The notes under the pieces were generated by a model. The model saw only the letters and a list, made by a program, of their open reading frames with translations. It was not told the origin of the DNA and searched no databases. The position numbers were made by a program, and so were the translations under genes. A DNA stretch of 64,000 bases, taken from assembly GCA_035274465.1 (NCBI GenBank), contig DATEOF010000229.1:24978-88977 (forward strand). The letters are read 5' to 3'. Within the stretch, counting starts at the first letter, position 1. Every line of letters begins with the position of its first letter. Positions 1-7,847 of this stretch are shown in pieces. The DNA comes from JADGRF01 sp035274465. GTDB lineage: Bacteria > Myxococcota_A > Polyangia > Polyangiales > JAFGIB01.

Positions 1-295
1 CAACGTTCGCAACCACGAGCACGCCGGTCATGGCTCCTGACGACGTGCGGCGTGGCAAGAATGTCGTGGCGTAGGTCGTATCGCCGAACTGGCATGTCAG
101 ACACGTCTCACGGCCAGCCAATCCAGCTCGTAGGGCCTCGACGAAGCCAGGCCGCGCCTCGAACCGGTCGAAGAAGCCGCCGCTAGAAGCTGCCGTCAGA
201 TGCCCGCCACGGTCGAACAGGGCGATGCGCAGCGAGCTGCTCTCGAGCAGCGCGCGTGCGAGCTCGTGATCCGTCGTGCCTTCGGCGATCGGCAT
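1..295 (-). CDS. PAS-domain sensor protein, N-terminal fragment (cut by left edge)
   Basis: An open minus-strand frame runs from ATG 295 to the window edge without a stop, giving about 98 residues. The pattern fits a PAS sensor domain: a ...LRIALFDRGGHLTAAS strand-turn, an acidic/aromatic middle with FEARPGFVEALRAGLAG, then TYATTFLPRR and a closing GVLVVANV strand. Cysteines in CLTC could matter for sensing. An in-frame GTG at 334 would add thirteen residues (CCEAPRGAYLFR region) and may be the true start; a stop lies just upstream of it. PAS domains usually sit in histidine kinases, diguanylate cyclases or sigma-54 activators, but the output domain lies outside the window. The PAS assignment is from pattern only. 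Confidence 0.5.
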   Translation of the reverse strand, partial: MPIAEGTTDHELARALLESSSLRIALFDRGGHLTAASSGGFFDRFEARPGFVEALRAGLAGRETCLTCQFGDTTYATTFLPRRTSSGAMTGVLVVANV

Positions 296-393
296 CCGAA
301 AGAGGTAAGCGCCGCGGGGAGCTTCACAACACACTGCGCGTGTATCAAGCTAGCCAAACTCACCATGCGGGCGCGCCGCACCATCATTGGTTA

Positions 394-1710
394 CTAGGGC
401 GCGACGACCAAGTTCACGAGCAACGTGGGCTGCCAGGTGAACAGGCTGATTTTTGCGTTGATGGTCGAGCCATCGTCGGCCTCGACGGCTCCGTCTGCCG
501 AGTAGCTGTGGAACAGGAACATGAGCTCCAGGTTCAGCCCCACGTGGCTGGACAGGAAGTAGTTGAGCCCCGGTCCCACGCCCAGGTTCCAGCCGAGTGA
601 GGTATCGAGATCCTCCTCGTCGGGTCGCGAGGGAATCGTGAGGCCCACCGGCAAGGCGACGTAGAGCTCGAGGCGACCGTGCATCAGGTCGAGCCGCACG
701 CGCGGTTTGACGTCGATGTCGACCAGCATCGTCCGCCCGGTGTCCGGGCTCTCCCCTTCCAGGGCAGGGATTTGGTCGTCGAACTCTCCAGCCTTGGCCC
801 AGGCGAAGCGAACCTCGGCGCCCAGATCGAAGAATGGGACGGCGAAGAACGTCGCGCCGAGGTTGATGCCGTAGGCCAATTTCTGGCCGGTAGAGGCGTC
901 CACCGAGCCGGTCGCGCCGCCTTGCTCGGCTTCGAACGTCCAGGCTTGATTGCCGGCGAAGCCCAATAACCCGCCGAGGTACAGCCGGAAGCCGCGAGGC
1001 TTGCCTGGAGTCGAATCCGCCGGCACGGGTTGGGTCTCAGCCGTAGCGACCACCGCGGCTGCAGCTGTTGGCGGCGGCCCTTCGCTCACCCCGGCCATCG
1101 GCGTCAACTGAAAGGTGATCACTTGATCGTCACCGCCGTTGATCTTGATCGTCTGGTGCTGCGGCTCGTAGCCGGCCGAGATGGCCTCGATCGTGTGATC
1201 GCCCGCGGCCAGCATCACCGAGCCATCCGACGCGAAGGGTGCGACCGCGCCGTCGACGGTGATCTGCGTGTTCGCCGGGCTGACCATCACGCGCACCTTG
1301 CCCAGAAACCCGCGCGCGCGTGCCAGCAGCTGCTCGGCCTCGGCCTTCAACGCGGGCGTGAGCGGCTTGACCGTGGATGCCAGCGAAGCCTCGAGGTACT
1401 GCGCGCTCTCGCGGTAGTTGCGCAGCTCGAACTCCGCCATGCCCAGCCCCTTGAGCGTGCGCGCGTTGGGGTACAGGTTGTGCGCACGCGTGAACAGGGC
1501 GCGCGCCTCGCCGAAGTGTCCCGCGCTGTGCTCCGCGACGGCCTCCTCGACCAGCTCGCGATATCCGGGTGGATCGCCCTGAGTTGCGGGGTTGGGCGCC
1601 GGCCCCTGGGCCGCGGCGCTGCCGAGAATGCTGCAGACGAACAAAGCGCAAAACCAAGTCGATGAACGTAGTGCTCGCACTGTCCCTCTTTTAGACCAAG
1701 TCGCAGGCAT
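394..1710 (-). CDS. TPR-PEGA outer-membrane beta-barrel protein
   Basis: 438 residues. An N-terminal signal peptide (hydrophobic WFCALFVCSILGSAAAQG) is followed by TPR-like helices around residues 50-135 (YRELVEEAVAEHSAGHFGEA, LFTRAHNLYPNARTLKGLG). A PEGA domain follows around 140-210 (KVRVMVSPANTQITVDG, GDHTIEAISAGYEP), then a Pro/Ala linker. The C-terminal 190 residues alternate hydrophobic and polar residues (GFRLYLGGLLGFAG, LAYGINLGATFF, WQPTLLVNLVVAP), as in an 8-10 strand barrel ending at the outer membrane. PEGA domains are surface or peptidoglycan-associated modules common in myxobacteria. A structural or envelope role is inferred; no enzyme motif is seen. It is separated from the PAS gene by about 60-100 bp on the same strand. 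Confidence 0.7.
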   Translation of the reverse strand: MPATWSKRGTVRALRSSTWFCALFVCSILGSAAAQGPAPNPATQGDPPGYRELVEEAVAEHSAGHFGEARALFTRAHNLYPNARTLKGLGMAEFELRNYRESAQYLEASLASTVKPLTPALKAEAEQLLARARGFLGKVRVMVSPANTQITVDGAVAPFASDGSVMLAAGDHTIEAISAGYEPQHQTIKINGGDDQVITFQLTPMAGVSEGPPPTAAAAVVATAETQPVPADSTPGKPRGFRLYLGGLLGFAGNQAWTFEAEQGGATGSVDASTGQKLAYGINLGATFFAVPFFDLGAEVRFAWAKAGEFDDQIPALEGESPDTGRTMLVDIDVKPRVRLDLMHGRLELYVALPVGLTIPSRPDEEDLDTSLGWNLGVGPGLNYFLSSHVGLNLELMFLFHSYSADGAVEADDGSTINAKISLFTWQPTLLVNLVVAP

Positions 1711-1804
1711 GTCGCCCTACCCAGGCCGGCTTGTCAAGCCAGGTGAGTTTCCAGGTGATGTCACGCGCGGCGTCGGGCCGGGAGTGAACGCGATCACATT
1801 CGAG

Positions 1805-2623
1805 CTAACCAGCAAGGGGCGAGAGACCGGTGAGCTTTTCGGACAGCACTCGCAGCTTGCGACGAGCCTCGGGATCGTAGGCCTGAGCATCGGCGCGACG
1901 TTCGTGCGGACCGTCGAAGAACTTGCCGCTGACGGCTGCAAGGTCCGGCTCCGCCGCGAGGCGTACGGTGGCCGCGATACCCTCTTCGAGCGAGCTGACG
2001 GGCGAGGCGACGATCTTGGTCGGCATGTACGTGGCCGGATGCAGCGCCAGGACGCTGACGTTGCGCGACCCGAGCGGCTCGGCGAGATCGATCGTGAACA
2101 GGATCTGCGCGAGCTTGCTCTGGCAATACGCGCGCACCCCGCTGTAGCCGCGCTCGAGCATCGGGTCGTCGAAGTCGATCGCCTGCTGACCGAGCGAGCT
2201 GATGTTGACGATGCGCGCGGGCGCCGAGCGCTCGATCAGCGGCAGCAGCAGCCGAGTCAGCAGGAACGGCGCCAGGTAGTTGACCGCGAGGCGCAGCTCG
2301 TAGCCCTCGTGACTGACCTGACGCAGTGGGCCGCCCGGCACCTGCGTGCCGATACCCGCGTTGTTGATCAGCACGTCCAGCTGCGTCTCGCGCCCGAGGA
2401 TCTGCCGCGCGAGCTCTCGTACCTGCGCGAGCTCCGCGAAGTCGGCGCGGTAACTCCGCAGCTCGGCCCGCGGTGCAGCATGCTTGAGCTCGTCGAGCGT
2501 ACGCGCGATGCGGCGTTCGTCGCGGCCATGAATCAGCACGGTGTCACCGCGACGTGCCAGCGCCAATGCCACCCCTCGGCCCAGGCCGTCGGTCGCGCCC
2601 GTCACCAGAATCGTGCGTGCCAT
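1805..2623 (-). CDS. Short-chain dehydrogenase/reductase (SDR)
   Basis: 272 residues if started at ATG 2623 (MARTILVTGA...); eight further in-frame codons exist upstream, but the Rossmann strand sits naturally at the N-terminus with this start. Seen: the TGATDGLG nucleotide-binding glycine motif, NNAGIG, the catalytic Ser region VNISSLG, and YCQSK supplying the YxxxK pair. It is therefore a complete classical SDR, using NAD(P)H for oxidation or reduction of a carbonyl/alcohol. The substrate cannot be told; the RGDTVLIHGRDERR stretch suggests NADP preference. It starts divergently from the AraC-type gene, with only about 45 bp between the starts, so the two may share a control region. Confidence 0.8.
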   Translation of the reverse strand: MARTILVTGATDGLGRGVALALARRGDTVLIHGRDERRIARTLDELKHAAPRAELRSYRADFAELAQVRELARQILGRETQLDVLINNAGIGTQVPGGPLRQVSHEGYELRLAVNYLAPFLLTRLLLPLIERSAPARIVNISSLGQQAIDFDDPMLERGYSGVRAYCQSKLAQILFTIDLAEPLGSRNVSVLALHPATYMPTKIVASPVSSLEEGIAATVRLAAEPDLAAVSGKFFDGPHERRADAQAYDPEARRKLRVLSEKLTGLSPLAG

Positions 2624-2667
2624 GGATCCCTCCCATCCAGTCCGCATGGGAAGGCTACACTGCGCGG

Positions 2668-3627
2668 GTGCCGGATGCCTCGTACGTGATGCGGATCAAT
2701 CGTGTGGTCGATTACATCGATGCGCATCTTGCCGAGCGGCTCGATCTTTCGACGTTGGCCGGCATCGCGCACATCTCGGACTGGCACTTTCACCGCTTGT
2801 TCCAGGCCATTACGGGAGAAACACCCGGCAATTGGGTGAGGCGGCGCAGGCTCGAGACCGCGGCGCTCCGCCTGGGGGCCAGCCCAGCGGCGCCGGTGCT
2901 GCGCATCGCGCTCGAGGTCGGCTTCCAGTCCGCCGAAGTCTTCACGCGGGCGTTCCGCGCGCATTTCGGCGTGACTCCGACTGCGTGGCGGCGCGGCGCA
3001 GCCGGCGACTGGGCCGAGCGCCGCAAGCTCGAGCTCAGCAAGATTCATCAAGCAGATCGCAAGGACCATCAAGCAGCGTGGTCCGCGTTTCGTCAGGATC
3101 CGAGTGTCTGGCCGCAACCTGTCAGCGCGGTCCGATCCGAGGACGCCATGTCGATCGAGCTCAGAACGTTGCCTGCCACGCGCGTCGCGTACCTGCGCTA
3201 CGTCGGTGCGTACGGCTCGTCGGGCATCACGCGCACCTGGCAACGCTTCGGGGCCTTTTGTTCCGCGCGCGACCTGCTCCCTCCGCGGCGCCGCATGTTC
3301 GGCATCTGCCACGACAGCCCGGACCTGACGGCGCCCGACCGCTGCCGCTACGACGTGTGCGTCGAGATCGACGACAGCTTCACTCCGGACGGCCCCGCGA
3401 TCGGCGTGCAGCTGGTCCAGGGCGGCCGCTACGCCTGCGCGCGCTTCGAGGGCCGCGCGACCGAGATCCACGCCAGCTGGATGTGGATGCTGGCGGACTG
3501 GCTGCCGCGCAGCCGCTACGAGCTGGACGACCGCCCGGCCCTCGAGTTGTACGACGAAGCGTTCGGGCTGGATGTCGAGACCGCGCGCTTCAGTTGTCAG
3601 TTGTGTCTACCGATCGACGCTACCTAA
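2668..3627 (+). CDS. AraC-family regulator with GyrI-like effector domain
   Basis: About 319 residues from GTG 2668 (an in-frame ATG lies at 2689; GGAAGG at 2648 weakly favours the GTG). The first ~110 residues are an AraC double helix-turn-helix (MRINRVVDYIDAHLAERLDL, ISDWHFHRLFQAITGETPG, IALEVGFQSAEVFTRAFRAH, FGVTPTAWRRG). Residues ~165-319 are a GyrI-like small-molecule-binding domain (IELRTLPATRVAYLRYVGAY, YDVCVEIDDSF, GGRYACARFEG, DWLPRSRYELDDRPALELY). This Rob/BmrR-like layout binds hydrophobic or cationic ligands in the C-terminal domain and activates transcription. The transglutaminase-like gene starts 15 bp downstream behind a strong ribosome site, so the two are probably co-transcribed. 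Confidence 0.85.
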   Translation: MPDASYVMRINRVVDYIDAHLAERLDLSTLAGIAHISDWHFHRLFQAITGETPGNWVRRRRLETAALRLGASPAAPVLRIALEVGFQSAEVFTRAFRAHFGVTPTAWRRGAAGDWAERRKLELSKIHQADRKDHQAAWSAFRQDPSVWPQPVSAVRSEDAMSIELRTLPATRVAYLRYVGAYGSSGITRTWQRFGAFCSARDLLPPRRRMFGICHDSPDLTAPDRCRYDVCVEIDDSFTPDGPAIGVQLVQGGRYACARFEGRATEIHASWMWMLADWLPRSRYELDDRPALELYDEAFGLDVETARFSCQLCLPIDAT

Positions 3628-3642
3628 CAAAGGAGGAACACC

Positions 3643-4524
3643 ATGACACCCGATCGAATCTACACGAGACCGGGGCCGCTCACTGGTGCCGGCAAGCATG
3701 CCAAGCTGCTCGACGCCCTGCCGCGCGAGCTGCCTGCGCTGACCCGAGCAGTTCAGGGCCTGGTCATCCACGAGTACCTGACGGAGCACTACGGCGTGCA
3801 ATTCTCCGAGGAACGCAAGCTGGAGAGCCAGCTGCGGACGCTGGAAGGCATGTTGGGGGCGGTGCTCCAGCACGACGCGCGGCCGCTCACGGCTGCGCGC
3901 CCCCCCGAGCAACGCTTCTGCGGCGTGTGCCGGCACTTCACCCTGCTGCTGATGGCGGCGCTCCGTCACCAGGGCGTTCCGGCGCGGGCGCGCGTGGGGT
4001 TCGGCGGCTACTTCACGCCAGGCGGCTTCGAGGACCACTGGGTGTGCGAGTACTGGAACGCGTCCCAGGATCGCTGGGTGCTGGTCGACGCCCAGCTGGA
4101 CGACGTGCTGCGCAAGCTGATGAACATCGACTTCGACCCACTGGACGTGCCTCGCGACCGCTTCGTGATCGCGTACGACGCATGGCAACAAGCTCGCTCG
4201 GGCCGGCGCGATCCCCACGTGTTTCGCTTCTCGCCCGTGAACCTCAGCGGACTGTGGTTCATCGCCGCCAACATGATCAAAGATGCTGCAGCCCTCAACG
4301 GCATCGAGGTGCTGCCCTGGGATGTTTGGGGCGGAATGGTGCGAGGGGAGCTGTCGACAGAACAGCTGACATTCTTCGATCGACTCGCAGGGCTGACGCG
4401 CACGCCGGACGAGAAGCTCGATGCGTTGCGCCAGCTCTTCCGCACGGACGCAAGGCTGCGCATCGGTCCGGAGGACGAGGTCTTGAACGATCGGCTGTCG
4501 CGACGCGAGCGTCTCGCCAGTTGA
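3643..4524 (+). CDS. Transglutaminase-like superfamily protein
   Basis: 293 residues, starting at ATG 3643 behind an excellent ribosome site (aaaggaggaa, 3628-3638). The transglutaminase/protease-like triad is visible: Cys in RFCGVCRHFTLLLMAALRHQ, His in GGFEDHWVCEYW and Asp in RWVLVDAQLDD, with the usual Cys-helix and His/Asp strand spacing. No signal peptide or membrane segment is present, so it should act in the cytoplasm, probably as a peptidase or amidase rather than a cross-linker; the substrate is unknown. It follows the AraC/GyrI regulator by 15 bp, so that regulator may control it. Confidence 0.75.
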   Translation: MTPDRIYTRPGPLTGAGKHAKLLDALPRELPALTRAVQGLVIHEYLTEHYGVQFSEERKLESQLRTLEGMLGAVLQHDARPLTAARPPEQRFCGVCRHFTLLLMAALRHQGVPARARVGFGGYFTPGGFEDHWVCEYWNASQDRWVLVDAQLDDVLRKLMNIDFDPLDVPRDRFVIAYDAWQQARSGRRDPHVFRFSPVNLSGLWFIAANMIKDAAALNGIEVLPWDVWGGMVRGELSTEQLTFFDRLAGLTRTPDEKLDALRQLFRTDARLRIGPEDEVLNDRLSRRERLAS

Positions 4525-4529
4525 TCGTG

Positions 4530-4577
4530 CTGTCAGTATTGTCAGCTGGATCACTGACACTGTCGCGCGCCCGTCAC
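4530..4577 (+). promoter_or_regulatory. Pho-box-like repeats upstream of the PhoX-type gene
   Basis: The 86-bp gap before the PhoX-type gene holds several CTGTCAN-like heptamers: CTGTCAG at 4530, TTGTCAG at 4539, CTGTCGC at 4560 and CCGTCAC at 4571. The last two are separated by exactly 4 bp (11-bp period), as in PhoB boxes. TGTCAGT at 4531 and ACTGACA at 4553 also form a perfect 7-bp inverted repeat. Binding by PhoB/PhoP is inferred from the pattern and from the gene it precedes; the match is imperfect. Confidence 0.35.
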
Positions 4578-4610
4578 ATAGCTGCCTCGCACGAATGTTT
4601 ATCGTGCGCC

Positions 4611-5942
4611 ATGCGCTTTCATCGAAGATCGTTCATGTCAGGGGTCACTGCATTGGTCGCGACGGGCTCGATGGCCCGCGTGATCGGCTCTGCGTCGCCT
4701 GCACGCGCACGTGGGGGCAGGCCTTTCCGGGGTTACGGAGACCTGGTGCCGGATCCGGAAGGCGTGATCGAGCTACCGCAGGGCTTTCAGTACCGCATCT
4801 TCTCGCGCGCCGGTGACGCTCTGAGCGGCCGCGGGATCGTGCCGGCGAATCACGATGGAATGGCTGCGTTCTCTGCGGGTATCGACGGCAGCTGGCTCGT
4901 GCGCAACCACGAGATCGAGGCCGACGACGTGCTCGAAGACGGCAAGATCCCGGTCGAGCCGAAGCGCGGCGCGATCTACGATCCGGACGGCCAGGGTGGC
5001 ACGACCACGCTGTTGGTCGGGCACGATCGCCGCTTGAAGCAGCACCGGGTGAGCCTGTCCGGCACGGTCAACAACTGCGCCGGCGGCCCCACGCCGTGGC
5101 AGACCTGGCTGACCTGCGAAGAGAACGACGAGATCCTGTCGAAGCCTCACGGCTACGTGTTCGAGGTGGATCCGCGGCGCGGCGGCAACCCCGAGCCGAT
5201 CCTCGGCATGGGTCGCTTCGAGCACGAGGCAGTCGCGTTCGATCGACGCGGGATCGCATATCTGACCGAGGATGCGAGCGAGCCGTTCGGCTGCGTCTAC
5301 CGCTTCGAGCCCTCCCGTCCGCTGCGCGGGCCCGGTAGCCTGCACGCCGGCGGCAAGCTGAGCGCGCTCGTGCTGCGCGACGTGACCACCGATCTATCGA
5401 TCGTGCAGCAGCCCGGAACGGTGCTGCCCGTGAAGTGGGTACCCGTGCCGAACGCGAACCCCGGCACCGACGACATCAAGGTGCGCGAGCAGGTCCAGGC
5501 GAAGGGCGCCACGCCGATCAAGAAGGCCGAAGGTGTGTGGACTGGCCTCGATGGCAACATCTGGCTCGTCTCGAGCTACGCCGATGGCCCGGACGCGGAA
5601 GACCCCGAGGACATCACAGCGGCGGCGCACAGCGGACAGATCTGGCGCTACGACCCGCGACGCGAACAGATAGAGCTGGTCGCGCTGTTCCCCCACGGCA
5701 GCAAGTTCGACGGCCCGGACAACATCACCGCCAGCCCCCACGGCTACGCGCTCGCGTGCACGGACGGCGAGGAAGACAACTGGTTGGTCGGCATCACCGA
5801 GGACGGAACTACCTTCCCCTTTGCGCTCAACGTGCTGAACGACGTGGAGTTCGCCGGTGCGACCTTCTCGCCGAGCGGCCAGACGCTGTTCGTAAACATC
5901 CAGGAGCCGGGCCTGACGCTGGCGATCTGGGGCCCCTGGTGA
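4611..5942 (+). CDS. PhoX-type (DUF839) Tat-exported protein
   Basis: 443 residues from ATG 4611. The N-terminus MRFHRRSFMSGVTALVATG is a clear Tat signal (RRSFM followed by a short hydrophobic stretch), with cleavage probably near SPARA. The rest matches the DUF839/PhoX phosphatase-like beta-propeller pattern: ANHDGMAAF, RNHEIE, GGTTTLLVGHDRR, NNCAGGPTPWQTWLTCEEN, PHGYVFEVDPRRG, GRFEHEAVAFDRRG and DGPDNITASPHG. PhoX proteins are periplasmic or extracellular alkaline phosphatases using Ca and Fe; whether all metal ligands are present cannot be settled by eye. The frame stays open far upstream through two other genes, but the Tat signal fixes the start. Pho-box-like repeats lie upstream. Confidence 0.75.
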   Translation: MRFHRRSFMSGVTALVATGSMARVIGSASPARARGGRPFRGYGDLVPDPEGVIELPQGFQYRIFSRAGDALSGRGIVPANHDGMAAFSAGIDGSWLVRNHEIEADDVLEDGKIPVEPKRGAIYDPDGQGGTTTLLVGHDRRLKQHRVSLSGTVNNCAGGPTPWQTWLTCEENDEILSKPHGYVFEVDPRRGGNPEPILGMGRFEHEAVAFDRRGIAYLTEDASEPFGCVYRFEPSRPLRGPGSLHAGGKLSALVLRDVTTDLSIVQQPGTVLPVKWVPVPNANPGTDDIKVREQVQAKGATPIKKAEGVWTGLDGNIWLVSSYADGPDAEDPEDITAAAHSGQIWRYDPRREQIELVALFPHGSKFDGPDNITASPHGYALACTDGEEDNWLVGITEDGTTFPFALNVLNDVEFAGATFSPSGQTLFVNIQEPGLTLAIWGPW

Positions 5943-5945
5943 TGT

Positions 5946-7355
5946 CTACTGGACGGCGCGCTCGCCGAGCGGTTGTGTAGGCCGCGCGTCGGTCTGGTAG
6001 ATGTGCGTGAAGTGTGCGATCTGCGCGGCCGATGCCTGGATCGGCGTCGCCAGCACATGCCACTTCACGTGCTCCGAGCATGGCGGCGTGGTCAGCGACC
6101 CCTCGTAGCGATACATGCTCAGCGTCGGAGGCAGGAGCTTGGCGGCGTCGATCGTCGCGCCCGCGACGTGTTGCTCGGGACCGGCGCTGGCCGGCATGCT
6201 GTTGAACACCGGCTCGAGCGTCGCATTCGCCGCGCCCTCCTCGATCAGCACCCCGACGACGGCCAGCGCCCCGTCCGCGCTCTTGTGCACCAGGTGCAGC
6301 TCGAGCGGATACGTCTTGCCGCCGATCGCGTGCTCGCTGCGTGCGTGAAAGTGAAACTGCACGAGCGCGTACTTGGTGCCGGCGAGATCGATCTCGCTGC
6401 CGCTCGGGTACTCCACTTCGACCGTGTGCCCGTTGTTCACGATGCTGAGCGGCGCCGGCACGTAGTGGATCTGAACGTCCGCGGGTACGACCGCCTTGGC
6501 ATTCAGCGGAATGTCGATCGGCGACTGCTGCTTGCCAGTTGAGCACAAACCCCAGCCGGGAGCCTCGTCGCCCCAATGCGCGGGACCCTGCTCGCCCTCG
6601 TAGCTGAAATGAGCCCCGGCGATCGCCCGCTCGTGCTGCGGCTGCGTGGGCCGATAGTCGTCGGGGTAGATGGATGTGTAAGCCTGGATCTGAGCGCTCG
6701 AAGCCGTGATGGCCTCGGAGAAGACTGTCCACTCCACGCCCTCGGTACACGGCGGAGTGGTGAGCGACCCGCGGTAGCGAAAGGCCCAGAGATGACTGGG
6801 CAGCAACTTGGACGCATCGATCGAGACGCCTGCGACCGGTGCAGCCTCGTGCTCGGTCTTGGGCATATGCGAGAACAACCCCGCCAGCGCGGCATTCTCC
6901 ACCCCCGGCTGGATGAACACCGCGAGCACGGCGAGCTTTCCTTCCGCGCTCTTGTGCACCAGGTGCATCTCGAGTGGGTACGACTGGTTCGCGACGGTAT
7001 GTTCGCTATGCGCGTGGAAATGCAGTTGGGCCAGCTCGTAGCTGACTCCGTCCAGCTCCAGCTTGCTGCCCTGGTCGTAGTTGGCCTGGACTGTATGCCC
7101 GTTGTTCAGGATGGTGAGCGCGGAAGGGCGATAGGTGAAACGCAAGCCCGGGACGAGTCCGGGTGTCACACCGCTCGGAAAGTCGATCGGCGTCTGCGCC
7201 GTGCCCTCGCACGCGCTGAAACTCGGGTCGAGCTCAGCCCAGTGTGCAGGGCCCGTGTTGCCCTGGTAGCTCCAGTGCGGCGCCGTTTCGTGGTGGGAAC
7301 CTGCGCATGCTGCTAACGTTGCAAAAGTCAGCACTGACAAATGCTTAGCGAACAT
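5946..7355 (-). CDS. Tandem-domain alpha-carbonic anhydrase lipoprotein
   Basis: 469 residues from ATG 7355 (MFAKHLSVLTFATLAACAG, lipobox LAAC); a further in-frame start seven codons upstream is less likely. Two complete alpha-type carbonic anhydrase domains follow, ~25-240 and ~245-465. Each has WSYQGNTGPAHW/FSYEGEQGPAHWG, the N-terminal Cys, NNGHTV, zinc ligands in QLHFHAHSEH or QFHFHARSEH plus EMHLVH or ELHLVH, and the SLTTPPC threonine loop with its disulphide Cys. Both active sites look intact for CO2 hydration, placed at the cell envelope. Single-domain enzymes are about 240 residues, so this is an in-frame duplication or fusion. It lies divergent from the DUF488 gene. Confidence 0.92.
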   Translation of the reverse strand: MFAKHLSVLTFATLAACAGSHHETAPHWSYQGNTGPAHWAELDPSFSACEGTAQTPIDFPSGVTPGLVPGLRFTYRPSALTILNNGHTVQANYDQGSKLELDGVSYELAQLHFHAHSEHTVANQSYPLEMHLVHKSAEGKLAVLAVFIQPGVENAALAGLFSHMPKTEHEAAPVAGVSIDASKLLPSHLWAFRYRGSLTTPPCTEGVEWTVFSEAITASSAQIQAYTSIYPDDYRPTQPQHERAIAGAHFSYEGEQGPAHWGDEAPGWGLCSTGKQQSPIDIPLNAKAVVPADVQIHYVPAPLSIVNNGHTVEVEYPSGSEIDLAGTKYALVQFHFHARSEHAIGGKTYPLELHLVHKSADGALAVVGVLIEEGAANATLEPVFNSMPASAGPEQHVAGATIDAAKLLPPTLSMYRYEGSLTTPPCSEHVKWHVLATPIQASAAQIAHFTHIYQTDARPTQPLGERAVQ

Positions 7356-7441
7356 ACAGCCTCCGGAATAGAGCATGTTTGTGCATCGTCCGCGTCGCTA
7401 GCGCAAGTATGGTGATCGGCACCATGTGGTAGCATGCAGGC

Positions 7442-7828
7442 ATGACCCTTCGCGTCGTCCGACTGGGATCACCGCGCGCTCGCGACGAAGGCACGCGCAT
7501 AGGGACAGTCCGGCGACCACCGCGCGGTGTGCCCAAGCAAGACTGGGCGAAGCGAGACTTCTACGACGTGTGGCTGCCGGAGCTGGCACCGAGTGAAGCG
7601 CTGGTGAAGGCCGCACGCGCGGCGGAGGGCGAGGCCGAGTGGAAGAAGTTCGTGCGCCAGTATCGCAGTGAAATGGCGAAGCCGGAGGCGCAGCATCTGT
7701 TGCAGCTGCTCTGTGTGCTGTCGCAGACCTCGGACTTCTCCGTGGGATGCTATTGCGAGGACGAGGCGCGCTGCCATCGTTCCGTTCTGCGGGAGTTGCT
7801 CGAGGTACACGGGGCGCGCTTCGCGTAG
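7442..7828 (+). CDS. DUF488 family protein
   Basis: 128 residues. It matches DUF488 at both ends: an N-terminal TRIGTVRRPPRGVPK...DFYDVWLPELAPS and a C-terminal VGCYCEDEARCHRSVLRELL, where the Cys-x-Cys and CHR residues form the conserved cluster of the family. It is short and cytoplasmic, with no signal peptide. The function of DUF488 is not established. A related tail fragment lies at 14157-14309 in this window. GH92 follows 20 bp downstream on the same strand but is exported and probably functionally separate. Confidence 0.8.
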   Translation: MTLRVVRLGSPRARDEGTRIGTVRRPPRGVPKQDWAKRDFYDVWLPELAPSEALVKAARAAEGEAEWKKFVRQYRSEMAKPEAQHLLQLLCVLSQTSDFSVGCYCEDEARCHRSVLRELLEVHGARFA

Positions 7829-7847
7829 AACAGGTACATCGACACCC

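Noticed and set aside
2541..5942. A 1133-codon open frame covering three genes
   Set aside because: Only its last 443 codons (from ATG 4611, with a Tat signal) look like protein; the rest is the out-of-frame shadow of the AraC and transglutaminase genes in GC-rich DNA.
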